Shown: piece after piece, positions 35,092 to 44,034 of the stretch
Numbering within the stretch: position 1 is the first letter of the stretch
Layout: every line of letters starts with the position of its first letter
DNA from: Oceanobacillus neutriphilus
GTDB taxonomy: Bacteria > Bacillota > Bacilli > Bacillales > Amphibacillaceae
DNA: 64,000 nt
Assembly (NCBI RefSeq): GCF_014645515.1
Contig: NZ_BMLW01000005.1
Location: forward strand, 62,001 to 126,000
Direction of reading: 5' to 3'
The notes under the pieces: model-generated
Seen by the model: the letters and a program-made list of their open reading frames with translations, nothing else
Database searches by the model: none
Told to the model about the DNA's origin: nothing
Position numbers and translations under genes: made by a program

Positions 35092-36780
35092 TTATAAAAT
35101 ATTATCGAATGGAGGAGAGCCCGGTGGTGCATTTTGGATAATATCTATCATTGGAATCGTATATGCAAATAAAATTAAAGCAATCGTGATACCTATCCAG
35201 AGCTTCCAATTTTCCATCCATGACGGTGTAGGCTGTGCATCCTCCTCTTCTTCTGCAATAGGATATTCTTCTTCGCCTTTGGGAGCAAAAGCTAATAAAT
35301 CCATAAAGATATATATCATCAGGACAATACCGATAAACAGAAGGGCGCCTCCAACAGCCTGTGCCGCCTGATAACCAGCCCATTCAGCAGCCTGCTCTGT
35401 GCCGCCGTATTCAGAGAAAGAGGATCTTCTTGGCCCACCTAAAAGCCCTTGAATATGCATTGCTCCGGACATAATCAGCATACCAACAGCCCAAATAATA
35501 GTCTGATAAATACCCAGCTTATGAATCTTCGGAGTAAGCTTTCTGCCGGTTAAATGAGGAATGAGCCAGTAGGCAATTCCAAAGAACGTAAGCAGAACAG
35601 TTGTTGCAATGGTTAAATGAAAATGTCCCGTTACCCAAATCGTATTATGAACAAGTGTGTTCAGTTGATGAGATGCGTTAATAATACCGCCTGCTCCTCC
35701 AGGGATAAATGCAAGCATTCCGACGAAAGGTGCGACAAACCGGACATCCTTCCAGGGCAATTTCTTAAACCAGTCAAACAGCCCGGTTGCGCCTTGTTTT
35801 CTGCCAGTAGTCTCAAACATGGCAAACATCGAAAATGCTGTCATTAAACTTGGTATAATAACCATAAAGGTAAGAACTACCTGAATAAACTTCCATGTTG
35901 GATCAATACCCGGTTCTGTAAGCTGGTGGTGAAAACCAACCGGAATAGAGAAAAATAAGAATAAGATAAAGGAAAGCCTTGCTAAAGAGTCACTGAATAT
36001 TTTTCCGCCAATGATTTTAGGGATAATTGCATACCATGCCATATAAGCAGGTAATAACCAGAAATATACGAGCGGATGGCCAAAATACCAGAATAGCGTA
36101 CGGCTTAATAAAACATTGATTGTTTCCGTATATCCTAAGGACCAAGGAATAAACTGTACGAGAACAGTTACAGCCACTCCGAGAGAACAGATAACCCACA
36201 TAATCATATTAATTGTAACCATAAAAGCGAGAAGCGGTGTTTTCTGATTTGGATGTGCTTTTTTCCAAACATAAACCTGATGCCAGTTAACAAGAGCAGC
36301 AATCCATGTTCCAACGACGACAAGTGCAAGACCGATATAAAAGATAGGATGTGCTTTTAGCGGTGCATAGAACGTATATAAAACATTTGCCTTCCCAAGT
36401 AAAATGGCTGTTGCAGTCAAAGCTGTACCAACCGTCATCGTCCAAAAAGATAACCAGCCCAGCTTCCGTTGCTTAGCAGACATTCCGACTGTTTTACCTA
36501 ATAAAGAATATTGAAATCCAATAATGAAAAAGGTTGTCAGTACTAATGCCAGGATAACGCCGTGTAAAGTAAGTATTTGATAATACCCGATGCCAAGCGG
36601 AAGTTCAAAATCTCCTGAACGTACCAGTACCTGTAATAACCCCATTAATCCGCCGATAAATAATGATATAAATGCAACGTACATAAAGGAAAGATATAAT
36701 TTCGCTTCCGGTTTTGCGATACTTAAGGGTGTCAAATTAATTTCTTCATTCTGCTGCTGCTGTTTCATTGCCAGACTCAT
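35092..36780 (-). CDS. cbaA: ba3-type cytochrome c oxidase subunit I
   Basis: A 562-residue haem-copper oxidase subunit I of the B (ba3) type with 12-13 membrane helices. A low-spin haem ligand lies in HGVILALVLTTFF. The Cu-B histidine and linked tyrosine are in FGHPLVYFWLLPAYMAWY, further ligands in HHQLTEPG, and the high-spin/low-spin pair in VTGHFHLTIA. It pumps protons while reducing oxygen. Start ATG 36780 (MSLAMKQ) follows GGAGGTGG; an ATG 24 bases earlier lies ahead of that site. The start lies within the end of cbaB. Confidence 0.93.
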   Translation of the reverse strand: MSLAMKQQQQNEEINLTPLSIAKPEAKLYLSFMYVAFISLFIGGLMGLLQVLVRSGDFELPLGIGYYQILTLHGVILALVLTTFFIIGFQYSLLGKTVGMSAKQRKLGWLSFWTMTVGTALTATAILLGKANVLYTFYAPLKAHPIFYIGLALVVVGTWIAALVNWHQVYVWKKAHPNQKTPLLAFMVTINMIMWVICSLGVAVTVLVQFIPWSLGYTETINVLLSRTLFWYFGHPLVYFWLLPAYMAWYAIIPKIIGGKIFSDSLARLSFILFLFFSIPVGFHHQLTEPGIDPTWKFIQVVLTFMVIIPSLMTAFSMFAMFETTGRKQGATGLFDWFKKLPWKDVRFVAPFVGMLAFIPGGAGGIINASHQLNTLVHNTIWVTGHFHLTIATTVLLTFFGIAYWLIPHLTGRKLTPKIHKLGIYQTIIWAVGMLIMSGAMHIQGLLGGPRRSSFSEYGGTEQAAEWAGYQAAQAVGGALLFIGIVLMIYIFMDLLAFAPKGEEEYPIAEEEEDAQPTPSWMENWKLWIGITIALILFAYTIPMIDIIQNAPPGSPPFDNIL

Positions 36781-37282
36781 CGTCAACCACCTCCACTGTT
36801 GCATGCATCATGTGATGCCCTACACCACAGTATTCATTACATAATAATGTGTATTCCCCAGCTTTATTAAGCTGAACTTCCATACTGCTGATATATCCAG
36901 GCTCTACCATCATATTGACATTCGTGCCTGCTACATTAAATCCATGAACAACATCTGTTGATACTACCTGGAATAAAACAGTGGATCCTTTTGGAATTTC
37001 TAAATGAGAAACTGCATTGCCATCTTCATCACTTCCTAAGTCATAGTTGAATGCACTGGCAACAACATTGACAATATATTTATCATCATCTACCTGTGTA
37101 ATCCCCAGATTTTCTCTTTGAAATGCTTCGTTGGCTTCCACGTTTTCAGGATCGATCGTTACTCCGTGGCTTTGAGGATGTGTTCCTAAATAAAATGCTC
37201 CAAATCCAAGTATCGCCAGAAACAATACAAGGGATGCCCCGCCGAAGATAAGCCAAATCTTCTCGTATTTGTGTAAATGCAT
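36746..37282 (-). CDS. cbaB: ba3-type cytochrome c oxidase subunit II
   Basis: The Cu-A subunit (178 residues). One N-terminal membrane helix (IWLIFGGASLVLFLAILGFGAFYLG) is followed by a cupredoxin domain. Cu-A ligands are visible: the histidine in DVVHGFNVAG and CNEYCGVGHHMM with two cysteines, histidine and methionine. It receives electrons from cytochrome c, and so links to the qcr complex. It overlaps cbaA by 35 bases and is preceded by a tiny subunit gene. GGAGGAG precedes the ATG. Confidence 0.93.
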   Translation of the reverse strand: MHLHKYEKIWLIFGGASLVLFLAILGFGAFYLGTHPQSHGVTIDPENVEANEAFQRENLGITQVDDDKYIVNVVASAFNYDLGSDEDGNAVSHLEIPKGSTVLFQVVSTDVVHGFNVAGTNVNMMVEPGYISSMEVQLNKAGEYTLLCNEYCGVGHHMMHATVEVVDDESGNETAAAE

Positions 37283-37300
37283 GCTCTTTCTCCTCCTTCT

Positions 37301-37411
37301 TTATCGCGACAGAAATAATAAAAATACTGCAAACCAGCTGATAAGAATAATAGCTCCTATAGTGATTACTGAAAAAAGTGTACCTTTTAAATTAGGATCA
37401 GATTTTTTCAT
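37301..37411 (-). CDS. cbaD: ba3 oxidase subunit IIa, one-helix peptide
   Basis: A 36-residue peptide (MKKSDPNLKGTLFSVITIG at the start) with a charged N-terminus and one membrane helix ending FAVFLLFLSR. In Thermus ba3 oxidase and its Bacillus relatives a subunit IIa of about 34-36 residues supplies the helix that subunit II lacks. The size, the topology and the position just before cbaB support this. GGGGTGA lies before the ATG. It is easily missed because of its length. Confidence 0.75.
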   Translation of the reverse strand: MKKSDPNLKGTLFSVITIGAIILISWFAVFLLFLSR

Positions 37412-37673
37412 GTGATTCACCCCTTCTGTAACTTCTTGCCTATATGACTATCATATCGAAAAGAAGGCCTGTATACAGTGTCATTACTGACTTTTCACAT
37501 TTTGTTCAAATATTCACAAGTATACTGATTTAATCATTTTACAAACTTTTTGGTTTGAAAAGTTTATGACTTTTTCGTGAACGAAACAATGAAATCATTG
37601 ACAAGATACTATATTTTAAAATCTGGATTTGTGCAATTATAAAGAAGAGAGAGGATAGTACGCAGGATGGGCA
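37412..37673. other. Intergenic region between the oxidase operon and csp
   Basis: AT-rich, no gene seen. It must contain the leftward promoter of cbaDBA, but I could not pick a convincing -35/-10 pair. Confidence 0.4.
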
Positions 37674-37712
37674 GTAAAAAAGCAGAACCCCATTTTAGGA
37701 TTCTGCTTTTAA
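37674..37712 (-). terminator. Terminator of csp
   Basis: AAAAGCAGAACCC / GGATTCTGCTTTT stem; on the minus strand it ends in CTGCTTTTTTAC, 12 bases after the csp stop. Confidence 0.85.
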
Positions 37713-37723
37713 TCTATGATATT

Positions 37724-37924
37724 TTATCTTTTTACAACATTTGCAGCTTGTGGACCGCGTTCACCTTCAACGACGTCAAAGGAAACTTCCTGTCCTTCTT
37801 CTAAAGTTTTAAATCCTTCTTCTTGAATAGCAGAATAATGTACGAAAATATCATTCCCTTCTTCTAATTGAATAAACCCGTAACCTTTTTCTGCATTAAA
37901 CCATTTTACTACTCCGTTTTCCAT
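37724..37924 (-). CDS. csp: Cold-shock protein, CspA family
   Basis: A 66-residue single OB-fold cold-shock protein, an RNA chaperone. Both RNA-binding motifs are present: KGYGFIQ (RNP1) and DIFVHYSAI (RNP2). It is most like the CspD/CspB group of Bacillus. Start ATG 37924 follows TTAGGAGG; an in-frame extension to 37951 precedes that site. It is transcribed from a strong promoter about 170 bases upstream, leaving a long structured leader, as is typical of cold-shock mRNAs. Confidence 0.93.
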   Translation of the reverse strand: MENGVVKWFNAEKGYGFIQLEEGNDIFVHYSAIQEEGFKTLEEGQEVSFDVVEGERGPQAANVVKR

Positions 37925-37994
37925 GTTAAATTTCCTCCTAAATACTTCCACGTAAAACGCGTGTGATTACAAAGCAGAAGAACGAAATATGAAT

Positions 37995-38060
37995 AAAGGC
38001 AGCTTCCGATAGAAGAAACGGGATCATGATCATCCACTTCTGTCTAGCGAAGCTGCCTTT
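37995..38060 (-). promoter_or_regulatory. Long hairpin in the csp 5' leader
   Basis: Perfect 12-bp arms AAAGGCAGCTTC / GAAGCTGCCTTT enclose 42 bases with a further TAGAAG/CTTCTG pairing. There is no T-run on either strand, so it is unlikely to be a terminator. It lies inside the predicted csp leader and may be a temperature-responsive or stabilising structure. Confidence 0.6.
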
Positions 38061-38100
38061 ACATTCTAATGATTCCGTACCATCTTCTTTGCTTGTACCC

Positions 38101-38129
38101 ATATTAGCTTAATTTTTTTATACAGTCAA
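38101..38129 (-). promoter_or_regulatory. Sigma-A promoter of csp
   Basis: On the minus strand: TTGACT, 17-base spacer, TAATAT. Near-consensus; predicted start near 38094, giving a leader of about 170 bases. Confidence 0.75.
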
Positions 38130-38329
38130 GAAATCCTGGCTATTTTAATAAAATAATCAAAAGGTTTTGAATTTATACCTGTTTTCTCTTCATTGAATTT
38201 GTATATTTTAAAGTTGGGAAATATACAGAGGACAAATTTCTGTTATAATAATGATTGTTTAAAGGTTAAATTATATAAGCAAAAGAAGTTCCTACATATT
38301 AGGAGTCAAAATATAGAGGAGGATTATCT

Positions 38330-39283
38330 ATGCAGGGAGAACAAGGTTATTTAGAGCTGTGCCGGAAGATATTAGATGAAGGGCTTAATCGCGATGATCG
38401 TACAAATACGGGAACATATTCGATTTTCGGGCATCAGATTCGATTTGATTTACAAAAAGGGTTTCCATTATTAACTACGAAAAAGGTTCCATTCCGTTTA
38501 ATTGCTACAGAGTTATTATGGTTTATTAAAGGGGATACGAACATCCGCTATTTACTTGAGCATAATAATAATATCTGGAATGAATGGGCATTTGAAAAAT
38601 GGATTAAAAGCCCGGAATATACAGGTCCGGATATGACAGACTTTGGTATACGCAGTCAGAAGGATACAGCGTTTAAAGAAGAATATGAGCAGCAGATGGA
38701 GCTGTTTAAAAAGAAAATATTAAATGATGATGCTTTTGCCAAAAAATACGGGGATTTAGGATCCGTATATGGAAAACAGTGGAGAAAGTGGGAAACTTCA
38801 AAAGGCGAATCGATTGATCAATTGAAAGAGACTATTGAAGCTATTAAAAATAACCCCAATTCCAGACGTCATATTGTATCTGCATGGAACCCCGAGGATG
38901 TTCCATCTATGGCTTTGCCGCCGTGTCACACACTATTTCAGTTTTATGTAGCGGATGGAAAATTATCCTGTCAGCTATACCAGCGCAGTGCTGATGTATT
39001 TATTGGTGTACCTTTTAATATTGCAAGCTATGCACTGTTAACACATTTAATTGCTCATGAATGTGATTTAGAAGTAGGCGAGTTTGTTCATACCTTTGGA
39101 GATGCGCATATCTATTCCAACCATATAGATCAAGTGAATCTGCAATTAGAAAGAGATATCCGGGAGCTGCCGGTATTAAAAATAAATGCAGACGGAAAAT
39201 CAGTTTTTGATATCGATATTTCCGATTTGAAAATCGAAAATTACAATCCACACCCTGCTATCAAAGCACCAATTGCTGTTTAA
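38330..39283 (+). CDS. thyA: Thymidylate synthase (ThyA type)
   Basis: Folate-dependent thymidylate synthase, 317 residues, making dTMP from dUMP with methylene-THF. Catalytic cysteine in [14 protein letters not shown], phosphate arginines in [15 protein letters not shown], and [18 protein letters not shown]. It has the ~50-residue insert seen in the longer ThyA proteins (the [11 protein letters not shown] region). AGGAGGA lies before the ATG. dfrA, which regenerates THF from the product DHF, follows 37 bases later. Confidence 0.96.
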   Translation: MQGEQGYLELCRKILDEGLNRDDRTNTGTYSIFGHQIRFDLQKGFPLLTTKKVPFRLIATELLWFIKGDTNIRYLLEHNNNIWNEWAFEKWIKSPEYTGPDMTDFGIRSQKDTAFKEEYEQQMELFKKKILNDDAFAKKYGDLGSVYGKQWRKWETSKGESIDQLKETIEAIKNNPNSRRHIVSAWNPEDVPSMALPPCHTLFQFYVADGKLSCQLYQRSADVFIGVPFNIASYALLTHLIAHECDLEVGEFVHTFGDAHIYSNHIDQVNLQLERDIRELPVLKINADGKSVFDIDISDLKIENYNPHPAIKAPIAV

Positions 39284-39320
39284 ATGCTGTAAGAAAACAA
39301 CTCGGAATGGAGGCTAAAGC

Positions 39321-39812
39321 GTGATTTCATTACTATTTGCCGCAAGCAGAAATAATGTTATCGGTTATCAAAATAAGATGCCCTGGCATTTACCGCAGGA
39401 TTTGAAGTTTTTCAAAGAAAAGACAACCGGAAATACGATTATTATGGGAAGAAAAACATTAGAATCGATGAATGGACCTTTGCCGAACCGGCGTAATGTC
39501 GTACTGACCAGAAATAAAGATCTGGAAATTGGAAATGTAGAAATAATTCATGATTTATCTACCGTGGAGCGTTGGAACAAGGAACATCCGGAAATCGAAT
39601 ATTTCATCATTGGCGGCGGAGCAATTTATGAACAAGCAGTGCCTATTGCTGACCGGATGTATATTACAAGAATTGATGAGGAGTTTCCCGGTGATACATT
39701 TGCTCCGGCATTTACTGAGGCAGAGTGGAAGCTTACAAAAAAGGAAAAAGGAATAAAGAACGATAAAAATCCTTACGACTATTATTTTTTGCAATATGAC
39801 CGTAAAAATTAA
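39321..39812 (+). CDS. dfrA: Dihydrofolate reductase
   Basis: A 163-residue DHFR, the trimethoprim target. The N-terminal ISLLFAASRNNVIGYQNKMPWHLPQDLKFFK is the substrate/NADPH pocket (catalytic position in the LPQDL stretch). TIIMGRKTLESM and EYFIIGGGAIYEQ complete the family signature. Start is a GTG about 9 bases after GGAGG at 39308; no ATG is available nearby. It is partnered with thyA. Confidence 0.95.
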   Translation: MISLLFAASRNNVIGYQNKMPWHLPQDLKFFKEKTTGNTIIMGRKTLESMNGPLPNRRNVVLTRNKDLEIGNVEIIHDLSTVERWNKEHPEIEYFIIGGGAIYEQAVPIADRMYITRIDEEFPGDTFAPAFTEAEWKLTKKEKGIKNDKNPYDYYFLQYDRKN

Positions 39813-39888
39813 CTTGTCTAATGTTTTCTAATCATGCTATGATATGGGAAGAAAGATAATGTTCTATACGTAAAGAAGGTGTCAATAG

Positions 39889-40095
39889 ATGTTTGCAAAC
39901 ATAGGCGTTCCAGGACTTGTACTGATTGTGATATTAGCTCTTATTATCTTTGGCCCGAATAAGCTGCCGCAAATAGGGAAAGCTGCAGGGCAGTCACTGA
40001 AGGAATTTAAAAATTCTACACGGGCTTTAACACAGGATGTTAAAGACGAAACAGATGAGGTTAAATCCATTATCAAAGAAGAAAAAATGAGTTAA
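39889..40095 (+). CDS. tatA: Twin-arginine translocase subunit TatA (first copy)
   Basis: A 68-residue TatA. One N-terminal membrane helix ([23 protein letters not shown]) is followed by an amphipathic helix ([17 protein letters not shown]) and an acidic tail. The FGPNKLP hinge is diagnostic. It forms the pore of the Tat system with TatC. AAGAAGGTG precedes the ATG. The second tatA starts 24 bases after its stop. Confidence 0.93.
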   Translation: MFANIGVPGLVLIVILALIIFGPNKLPQIGKAAGQSLKEFKNSTRALTQDVKDETDEVKSIIKEEKMS

Positions 40096-40119
40096 ACTCA
40101 TGTACGGAGTTGATGGAAA

Positions 40120-40296
40120 ATGAGTATATTTTCAAATATCGGATTTCCCGGAGTAGTTTTGATAGTCATTGCCGCCTTGATTGTCTTTGGTCCAAACAAG
40201 CTTCCCGAAATCGGAAAAGCACTTGGTGAAACATTAAGAGAATTTAAAAACGCAAGCCAGGACATCATGAACGACAAACCTAAAAAGAAACAGTAA
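40120..40296 (+). CDS. tatA: Twin-arginine translocase subunit TatA (second copy)
   Basis: A 58-residue TatA paralogue. It has a helix ([21 protein letters not shown]), the same [11 protein letters not shown] hinge, an amphipathic helix ([11 protein letters not shown]) and a short basic tail (KPKKKQ) instead of the acidic tail of copy one. Firmicutes Tat systems are usually TatA plus TatC without TatB; two adjacent tatA genes suggest duplication with divergence. Short GGAG upstream. Confidence 0.9.
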   Translation: MSIFSNIGFPGVVLIVIAALIVFGPNKLPEIGKALGETLREFKNASQDIMNDKPKKKQ

Positions 40297-40367
40297 CTTA
40301 TTGCAGAGGTGTAGGGAGTATTCCTTGCATCTCTTTTGTGTCATCAGCTTAGGGGGTGGGTTGAACT

Positions 40368-41123
40368 ATGCCAGAATCAGAAGAACATATAAACGGAGAA
40401 AAAGAAATGAATTTTGGGGGACATTTAACAGAGCTCCGGAATCGTTTAATCGTTACAGCGATTGTTTTTGTATTATTTTTTATTGTCGGCTTTCTAAACG
40501 TGAAAAGCATCTATACTTTTTTTGTAAATGATATTGATATGCAGCTGACTGTAATAAGCCCTGCTGAAATTGTCTGGATTTACTTTTCAATGGCTGGATT
40601 AATTGCTTTGGCCGCAACGATACCAATTATCGCCTACCAGCTCTGGGCATTCGTCAGCCCGGCTTTAACACCAAAGGAAAAGCGTGTATCATTAGTTTAT
40701 ATACCCGCTTCACTGATATTATTTGTATTAGGACTTGTCTTTGGATATGTTGTATTCATTAAGTTAATTTTTCCTTTTCTATTATCATTGAATGATGGTA
40801 TGTTTAATGTCATGTTTACGGTAGAGCGTTATTTTGGATTTTTGTTAAAGATAACAACGCCATTTGCCTTTTTATTTGAGCTTCCAATCGTTACAATGTT
40901 TTTGACCAGCCTGGGTATCCTGACACCGGCATTTATGACAAAAAACCGGAAGTATGCCTATTTTGTTCTAATTGTTATCGGAGTTCTTATTACACCGCCT
41001 GATTTTGTTCTGCAAATTGTTGTAGCAATTCCGCTGATTATTATTTATGAAATCAGTATTCAGCTGTGTAAGGGTGTTTACAAAAAGAAACAAGCTCAGC
41101 ATGAAGCATATATGAATGAGTAG
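40368..41123 (+). CDS. tatC: Twin-arginine translocase subunit TatC
   Basis: The six-helix receptor of the Tat export pathway (251 residues). N-terminal HLTELRNRL is the signal-peptide-binding motif. FVSPALTPKEKR, the FLLKITTPFAFLFELP stretch and ITPPDFVLQIVVAIPLIIIYE are typical. A strong AGGGGGTGGG lies before the ATG. With the two tatA genes it gives a complete Tat system; QcrA in this window is a likely client. yozE follows after 12 bases. Confidence 0.95.
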   Translation: MPESEEHINGEKEMNFGGHLTELRNRLIVTAIVFVLFFIVGFLNVKSIYTFFVNDIDMQLTVISPAEIVWIYFSMAGLIALAATIPIIAYQLWAFVSPALTPKEKRVSLVYIPASLILFVLGLVFGYVVFIKLIFPFLLSLNDGMFNVMFTVERYFGFLLKITTPFAFLFELPIVTMFLTSLGILTPAFMTKNRKYAYFVLIVIGVLITPPDFVLQIVVAIPLIIIYEISIQLCKGVYKKKQAQHEAYMNE

Positions 41124-41135
41124 GGGAGGGGAACA

Positions 41136-41360
41136 ATGCATCAATCTTTTTATCAATTCTTATTAACGCACCGCGGGAAGTTACAGCAGGATGATTACTC
41201 TAAATTAGCTGATTGGGCTTTTTACGATCACCATTTCCCGCAGTATGCATCCAGCTACGATGAGATCAGTGATTATCTGGAATGGAATAGTCCTTTTCCA
41301 GAAGCACTCAAAGCCTTTGATGAGCTTTGGACAGAATATGAATGGAAATACAGCAGCTGA
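41136..41360 (+). CDS. yozE: YozE family protein (UPF0346)
   Basis: A 74-residue soluble protein matching B. subtilis YozE (SFYQFLLTHRGKL, LADWAFYDHHFPQYASSYDEISDYLE, FDELWTEYE). Function is unknown; the known structure is a small helical bundle. GGGGAGGGG lies before the ATG. It is the last gene before a terminator that overlaps its stop. Confidence 0.87.
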   Translation: MHQSFYQFLLTHRGKLQQDDYSKLADWAFYDHHFPQYASSYDEISDYLEWNSPFPEALKAFDELWTEYEWKYSS

Positions 41361-41378
41361 AACAGGCTGCTTTTTTTC
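41352..41378 (+). terminator. Terminator after yozE
   Basis: AGCAGC / GCTGCT stem with a short loop, followed by seven T; it overlaps the last codons of yozE. Confidence 0.75.
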
Positions 41379-41643
41379 ATGGATAAATAATGGCAGTCAT
41401 CTGCTTGTTTATTAACGGTATTGGAATAAACAATTAAACAAACGTTTGATTAATTAGTATCTGACAAATATAGAAACTTTTCGACAACCTTTATAAATAT
41501 CATTGATTATTTGTTGATTCCTGCGGTTTCCCGGGAAATGATTATATGAATACGGGGAAATGTCTACACAGTTGAATTGCTTCCGCATACTTTATAAGAG
41601 GACAGAAAGTGAAATGAAATAGATGAATAAGGGGTAGATAGTG

Positions 41644-42141
41644 ATGGTTTTCCCATCTAGAAATCAAATGCCTCGTTCGCCGCGTCCCCCTTTTCGTAAT
41701 AACAATCATAATAATTTGAGGGGGATTCCAAAAGAAATAAGAAATACAAGCGGAGCAGCAGGTGCAAAAGGCGGATCAAGAGGTTTATCAAGTTTATTGT
41801 CTGGAGGAGCCGGTCAAGGGTTAGCGCAATCAGGAGGAATTTCTACACTTTCAAAAACACTCGGAGGAGTACAGCAGGTTTTGGGTGTTGTGCAATCAAC
41901 AGCACCATTAATTCAAGAGTATGGGCCGATGATTAAGAATATACCTACTATGTACAGGATGGTGAAAGCTTTTAAAACATTTGGCAAAGAGGATAGTGAA
42001 GAAGCTCCGACGGATACAACGCTGAATGAAAGTAAGGATTCAAAAATTGCTGTAAATCAGCAGCAGGAGAAGCCGCAAAAGGAAGAAGTATCCGAGGAAA
42101 TAAAAGCAAAGGGTGTTTCCACACCGAAGCTGTATGTTTAA
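41644..42141 (+). CDS. yqfQ: YqfQ/VrrA-like low-complexity protein
   Basis: A 165-residue protein with a Pro/Arg/Asn-rich N-terminus, a Gly/Ser-rich middle (GGSRGLSSLLSGGAGQGLAQ) and a hydrophobic-amphipathic segment (VLGVVQSTAPLIQEYGPMIK). A short conserved end MYRMVKAFKTF follows, then an acidic/Gln tail. This layout matches the YqfQ/VrrA family, which has no assigned function. The ATG 41644 is chosen over the GTG directly before it because AAGGGG fits it better. It stands alone between terminators. Confidence 0.7.
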   Translation: MVFPSRNQMPRSPRPPFRNNNHNNLRGIPKEIRNTSGAAGAKGGSRGLSSLLSGGAGQGLAQSGGISTLSKTLGGVQQVLGVVQSTAPLIQEYGPMIKNIPTMYRMVKAFKTFGKEDSEEAPTDTTLNESKDSKIAVNQQQEKPQKEEVSEEIKAKGVSTPKLYV

Positions 42142-42261
42142 AATCAGGGAGAGGGCTGTCTCTATTATGAATTATAAAAGCCTTCTGCTTGATTTTTTTT
42201 TATAAAAAAGGAAGAATAGGGAGAGAATAAATAATAGAAATAGTGATGGGAGGATATAAGT

Positions 42262-43221
42262 ATGTCACAACAAAAAGAACTCGCCACTTTCGCGGGAGGA
42301 TGCTTTTGGTGCATGGTGGAACCATTTGATGAGCGCCCAGGTGTTATCAGCATCCATTCCGGATATACTGGCGGCCATGTTGAAAATCCAACATATAGAC
42401 AGGTTTGTTCAGATACAACAGGGCATGTTGAAGCTGTTCAAATAGAATTTGATCCAAGTATTATGCCATACAAAGAGCTTGTTGAAACCTTTTGGCAGCA
42501 AATAGACCCGACAGACGCAGGCGGCCAATTTAATGACCGTGGTGAATCCTATCAGACAGCTATTTTCTATCATAGTGAAGAGCAGAAAGAAATAGCAGAG
42601 CATTCAAAGGAATTGCTGCAGCAAAGCGGAAAGTTTAAGAAGGATATTGTGACGCCGATTCTTCCAGCAAAACCTTTTTACCAGGCAGAAGAAGAGCATC
42701 AGGACTATTATAAAAAACGTTCTTTTCATTACAAAATGTATAAAAAAGGCTCTGGCCGAGAAGCATTTATTAAAGAAAACTGGCAAAACAAGCCTTCTGA
42801 AAAAGAATTAAAAGAGAAGCTGACACCGCTGCAGTACCATGTCACACAAGAAAATGGAACAGAGCGGCCATTTGATAATGAGTATTGGAATAATAAAGAA
42901 GAAGGTATTTATGTAGATATCATTTCTGGAAAAGTACTTTTTTCATCCAAGGATCAATACGATGCCGGCTGTGGATGGCCAAGCTTTACCAAACCGGTTG
43001 ACCGCCAGCAAGTCACAGATGTTACAGACACATCTCATGGAATGATTCGGACAGAGGTTCGCAGCAAACAATCAGATTCTCATCTGGGACATGTTTTTGA
43101 AGACGGTCCGAAAGAAGCGGGAGGATTACGTTATTGTATGAATTCAGCAGCGATGCGCTTTATTCCAAAGGACAAGATGGAAGATGAAGGATATGCTAAC
43201 TATTTATATTTATTTAAGTAG
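42262..43221 (+). CDS. msrAB: Fused peptide-methionine sulfoxide reductase MsrA-MsrB
   Basis: A 319-residue bifunctional protein that repairs both epimers of methionine sulfoxide. Residues about 5-160 are MsrA with catalytic Cys14 in GGCFWC, SGYTGG and HQDYYKK. Residues about 180-315 are MsrB with the zinc-type region [13 protein letters not shown] and the catalytic cysteine in [14 protein letters not shown]. subtilis has separate msrA and msrB genes. GGGAGGA lies before the ATG. No signal peptide, so cytosolic. Confidence 0.95.
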   Translation: MSQQKELATFAGGCFWCMVEPFDERPGVISIHSGYTGGHVENPTYRQVCSDTTGHVEAVQIEFDPSIMPYKELVETFWQQIDPTDAGGQFNDRGESYQTAIFYHSEEQKEIAEHSKELLQQSGKFKKDIVTPILPAKPFYQAEEEHQDYYKKRSFHYKMYKKGSGREAFIKENWQNKPSEKELKEKLTPLQYHVTQENGTERPFDNEYWNNKEEGIYVDIISGKVLFSSKDQYDAGCGWPSFTKPVDRQQVTDVTDTSHGMIRTEVRSKQSDSHLGHVFEDGPKEAGGLRYCMNSAAMRFIPKDKMEDEGYANYLYLFK

Positions 43222-43263
43222 TTAATAATATTATTATGTAAACAAGAGAAGGAGAACAAAAGA

Positions 43264-43467
43264 ATGATTCATAAGAATTGGGAAAATAGAGAGACTGAAA
43301 AACAAATTAAATGCGTACATGCTGATGCTAAGAAATTTATTGTTGACCGCAAATTGACTCCGGGGAAAGTTTATGATGTGAAAAATGAAACAGAAGAGTT
43401 TTATTTTATCATCGATAACAGTGATCGCATTGGCGGCTTCAGAAAAGATTACTTTGAAGAATGTTAA
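43264..43467 (+). CDS. Conserved small protein, DUF6501-like
   Basis: A 67-residue soluble protein (IHKNWENRETEKQIKCVHADA ... LTPGKVYDVKNETEEFYFIIDN ... IGGFRKDYFE). It resembles a family of short Bacillaceae proteins annotated DUF6501, as I remember them. The fold looks like a small beta-barrel. Function is unknown. AGAAGGAG lies before the ATG. A terminator follows. Confidence 0.65.
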   Translation: MIHKNWENRETEKQIKCVHADAKKFIVDRKLTPGKVYDVKNETEEFYFIIDNSDRIGGFRKDYFEEC

Positions 43468-43481
43468 TCAGATAATTTGAC

Positions 43482-43520
43482 AGGAGATAGGGTTACTTTA
43501 AAAGACGCCTTATCTCCTTC
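43482..43520 (+). terminator. Terminator after the DUF6501-like gene
   Basis: AGGAGATA / TATCTCCT stem with a 21-base loop; the T-tract is weak (TCTT). Confidence 0.5.
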
Positions 43521-43656
43521 TTACATATTTCATCTTATTTGATAAACCAAAGCCGTATAAAGGTGTATGAAAACAAAATCAAGTTTTCATTTATTTTAAA
43601 ATGCGTTATAATTACTTAATACATGAAAAACATTGATAAAGAGGAGGAGAATCTCG

Positions 43657-43896
43657 TTGGCTTTTATTATTACTTCACCATGTAAAACAGAAAAAGCAGG
43701 GGAATGCGTAGAAGTATGTCCTGTTGATTGTATAGAAGAGGGCGAAGATATGTTCTATATCGACCCTGATATTTGCATCGATTGCGGTGCATGTGAGGCA
43801 GTTTGTCCAGTAGAAGCAATCTATATGGAAGACGAAGTGCCGGATGAGGAAAATGAATATATTTCATTGAATCGGCTGTTTTTTGAAAACCGTTAA
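43657..43896 (+). CDS. fer: Ferredoxin, 3Fe-4S/4Fe-4S type
   Basis: A 79-residue bacterial ferredoxin. The second cluster motif is classical, CIDCGACEAVCPVEAI. The first region (CKTEKAGECVEVCPVDCI) has the wider spacing typical of seven-iron Bacillus ferredoxins, with one 3Fe-4S and one 4Fe-4S cluster. Start is a TTG 7 bases after GAGGAGGAG (43641-43649). An earlier in-frame TTG (43633) would translate through the ribosome-binding site. A terminator follows. It is a possible electron partner of the ferredoxin reductase at 55.2 kb. Confidence 0.9.
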   Translation: MAFIITSPCKTEKAGECVEVCPVDCIEEGEDMFYIDPDICIDCGACEAVCPVEAIYMEDEVPDEENEYISLNRLFFENR

Positions 43897-43907
43897 TTAT
43901 ATTATAC

Positions 43908-43944
43908 AAAGGCTGCTTATTGAATATAGAAGCAGCCTTTTTCT
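43908..43944 (+). terminator. Terminator after the ferredoxin gene
   Basis: AAAGGCTGCTT / AAGCAGCCTTT stem, 11-base loop, then TTT. Confidence 0.8.
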
Positions 43945-44034
43945 GTGTCCTCATCATTGCTTTTAATTCTTTTGAGTAACTGTACCTGAAAAGGAGATAC
44001 TAAAGGAAACAAGCAAATGTGAGGTGCAATAAAT

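Noticed and set aside
40301..40531. 76-codon frame overlapping tatC
   Set aside because: Out-of-frame shadow of tatC; tatC has the ribosome-binding site and the family match.
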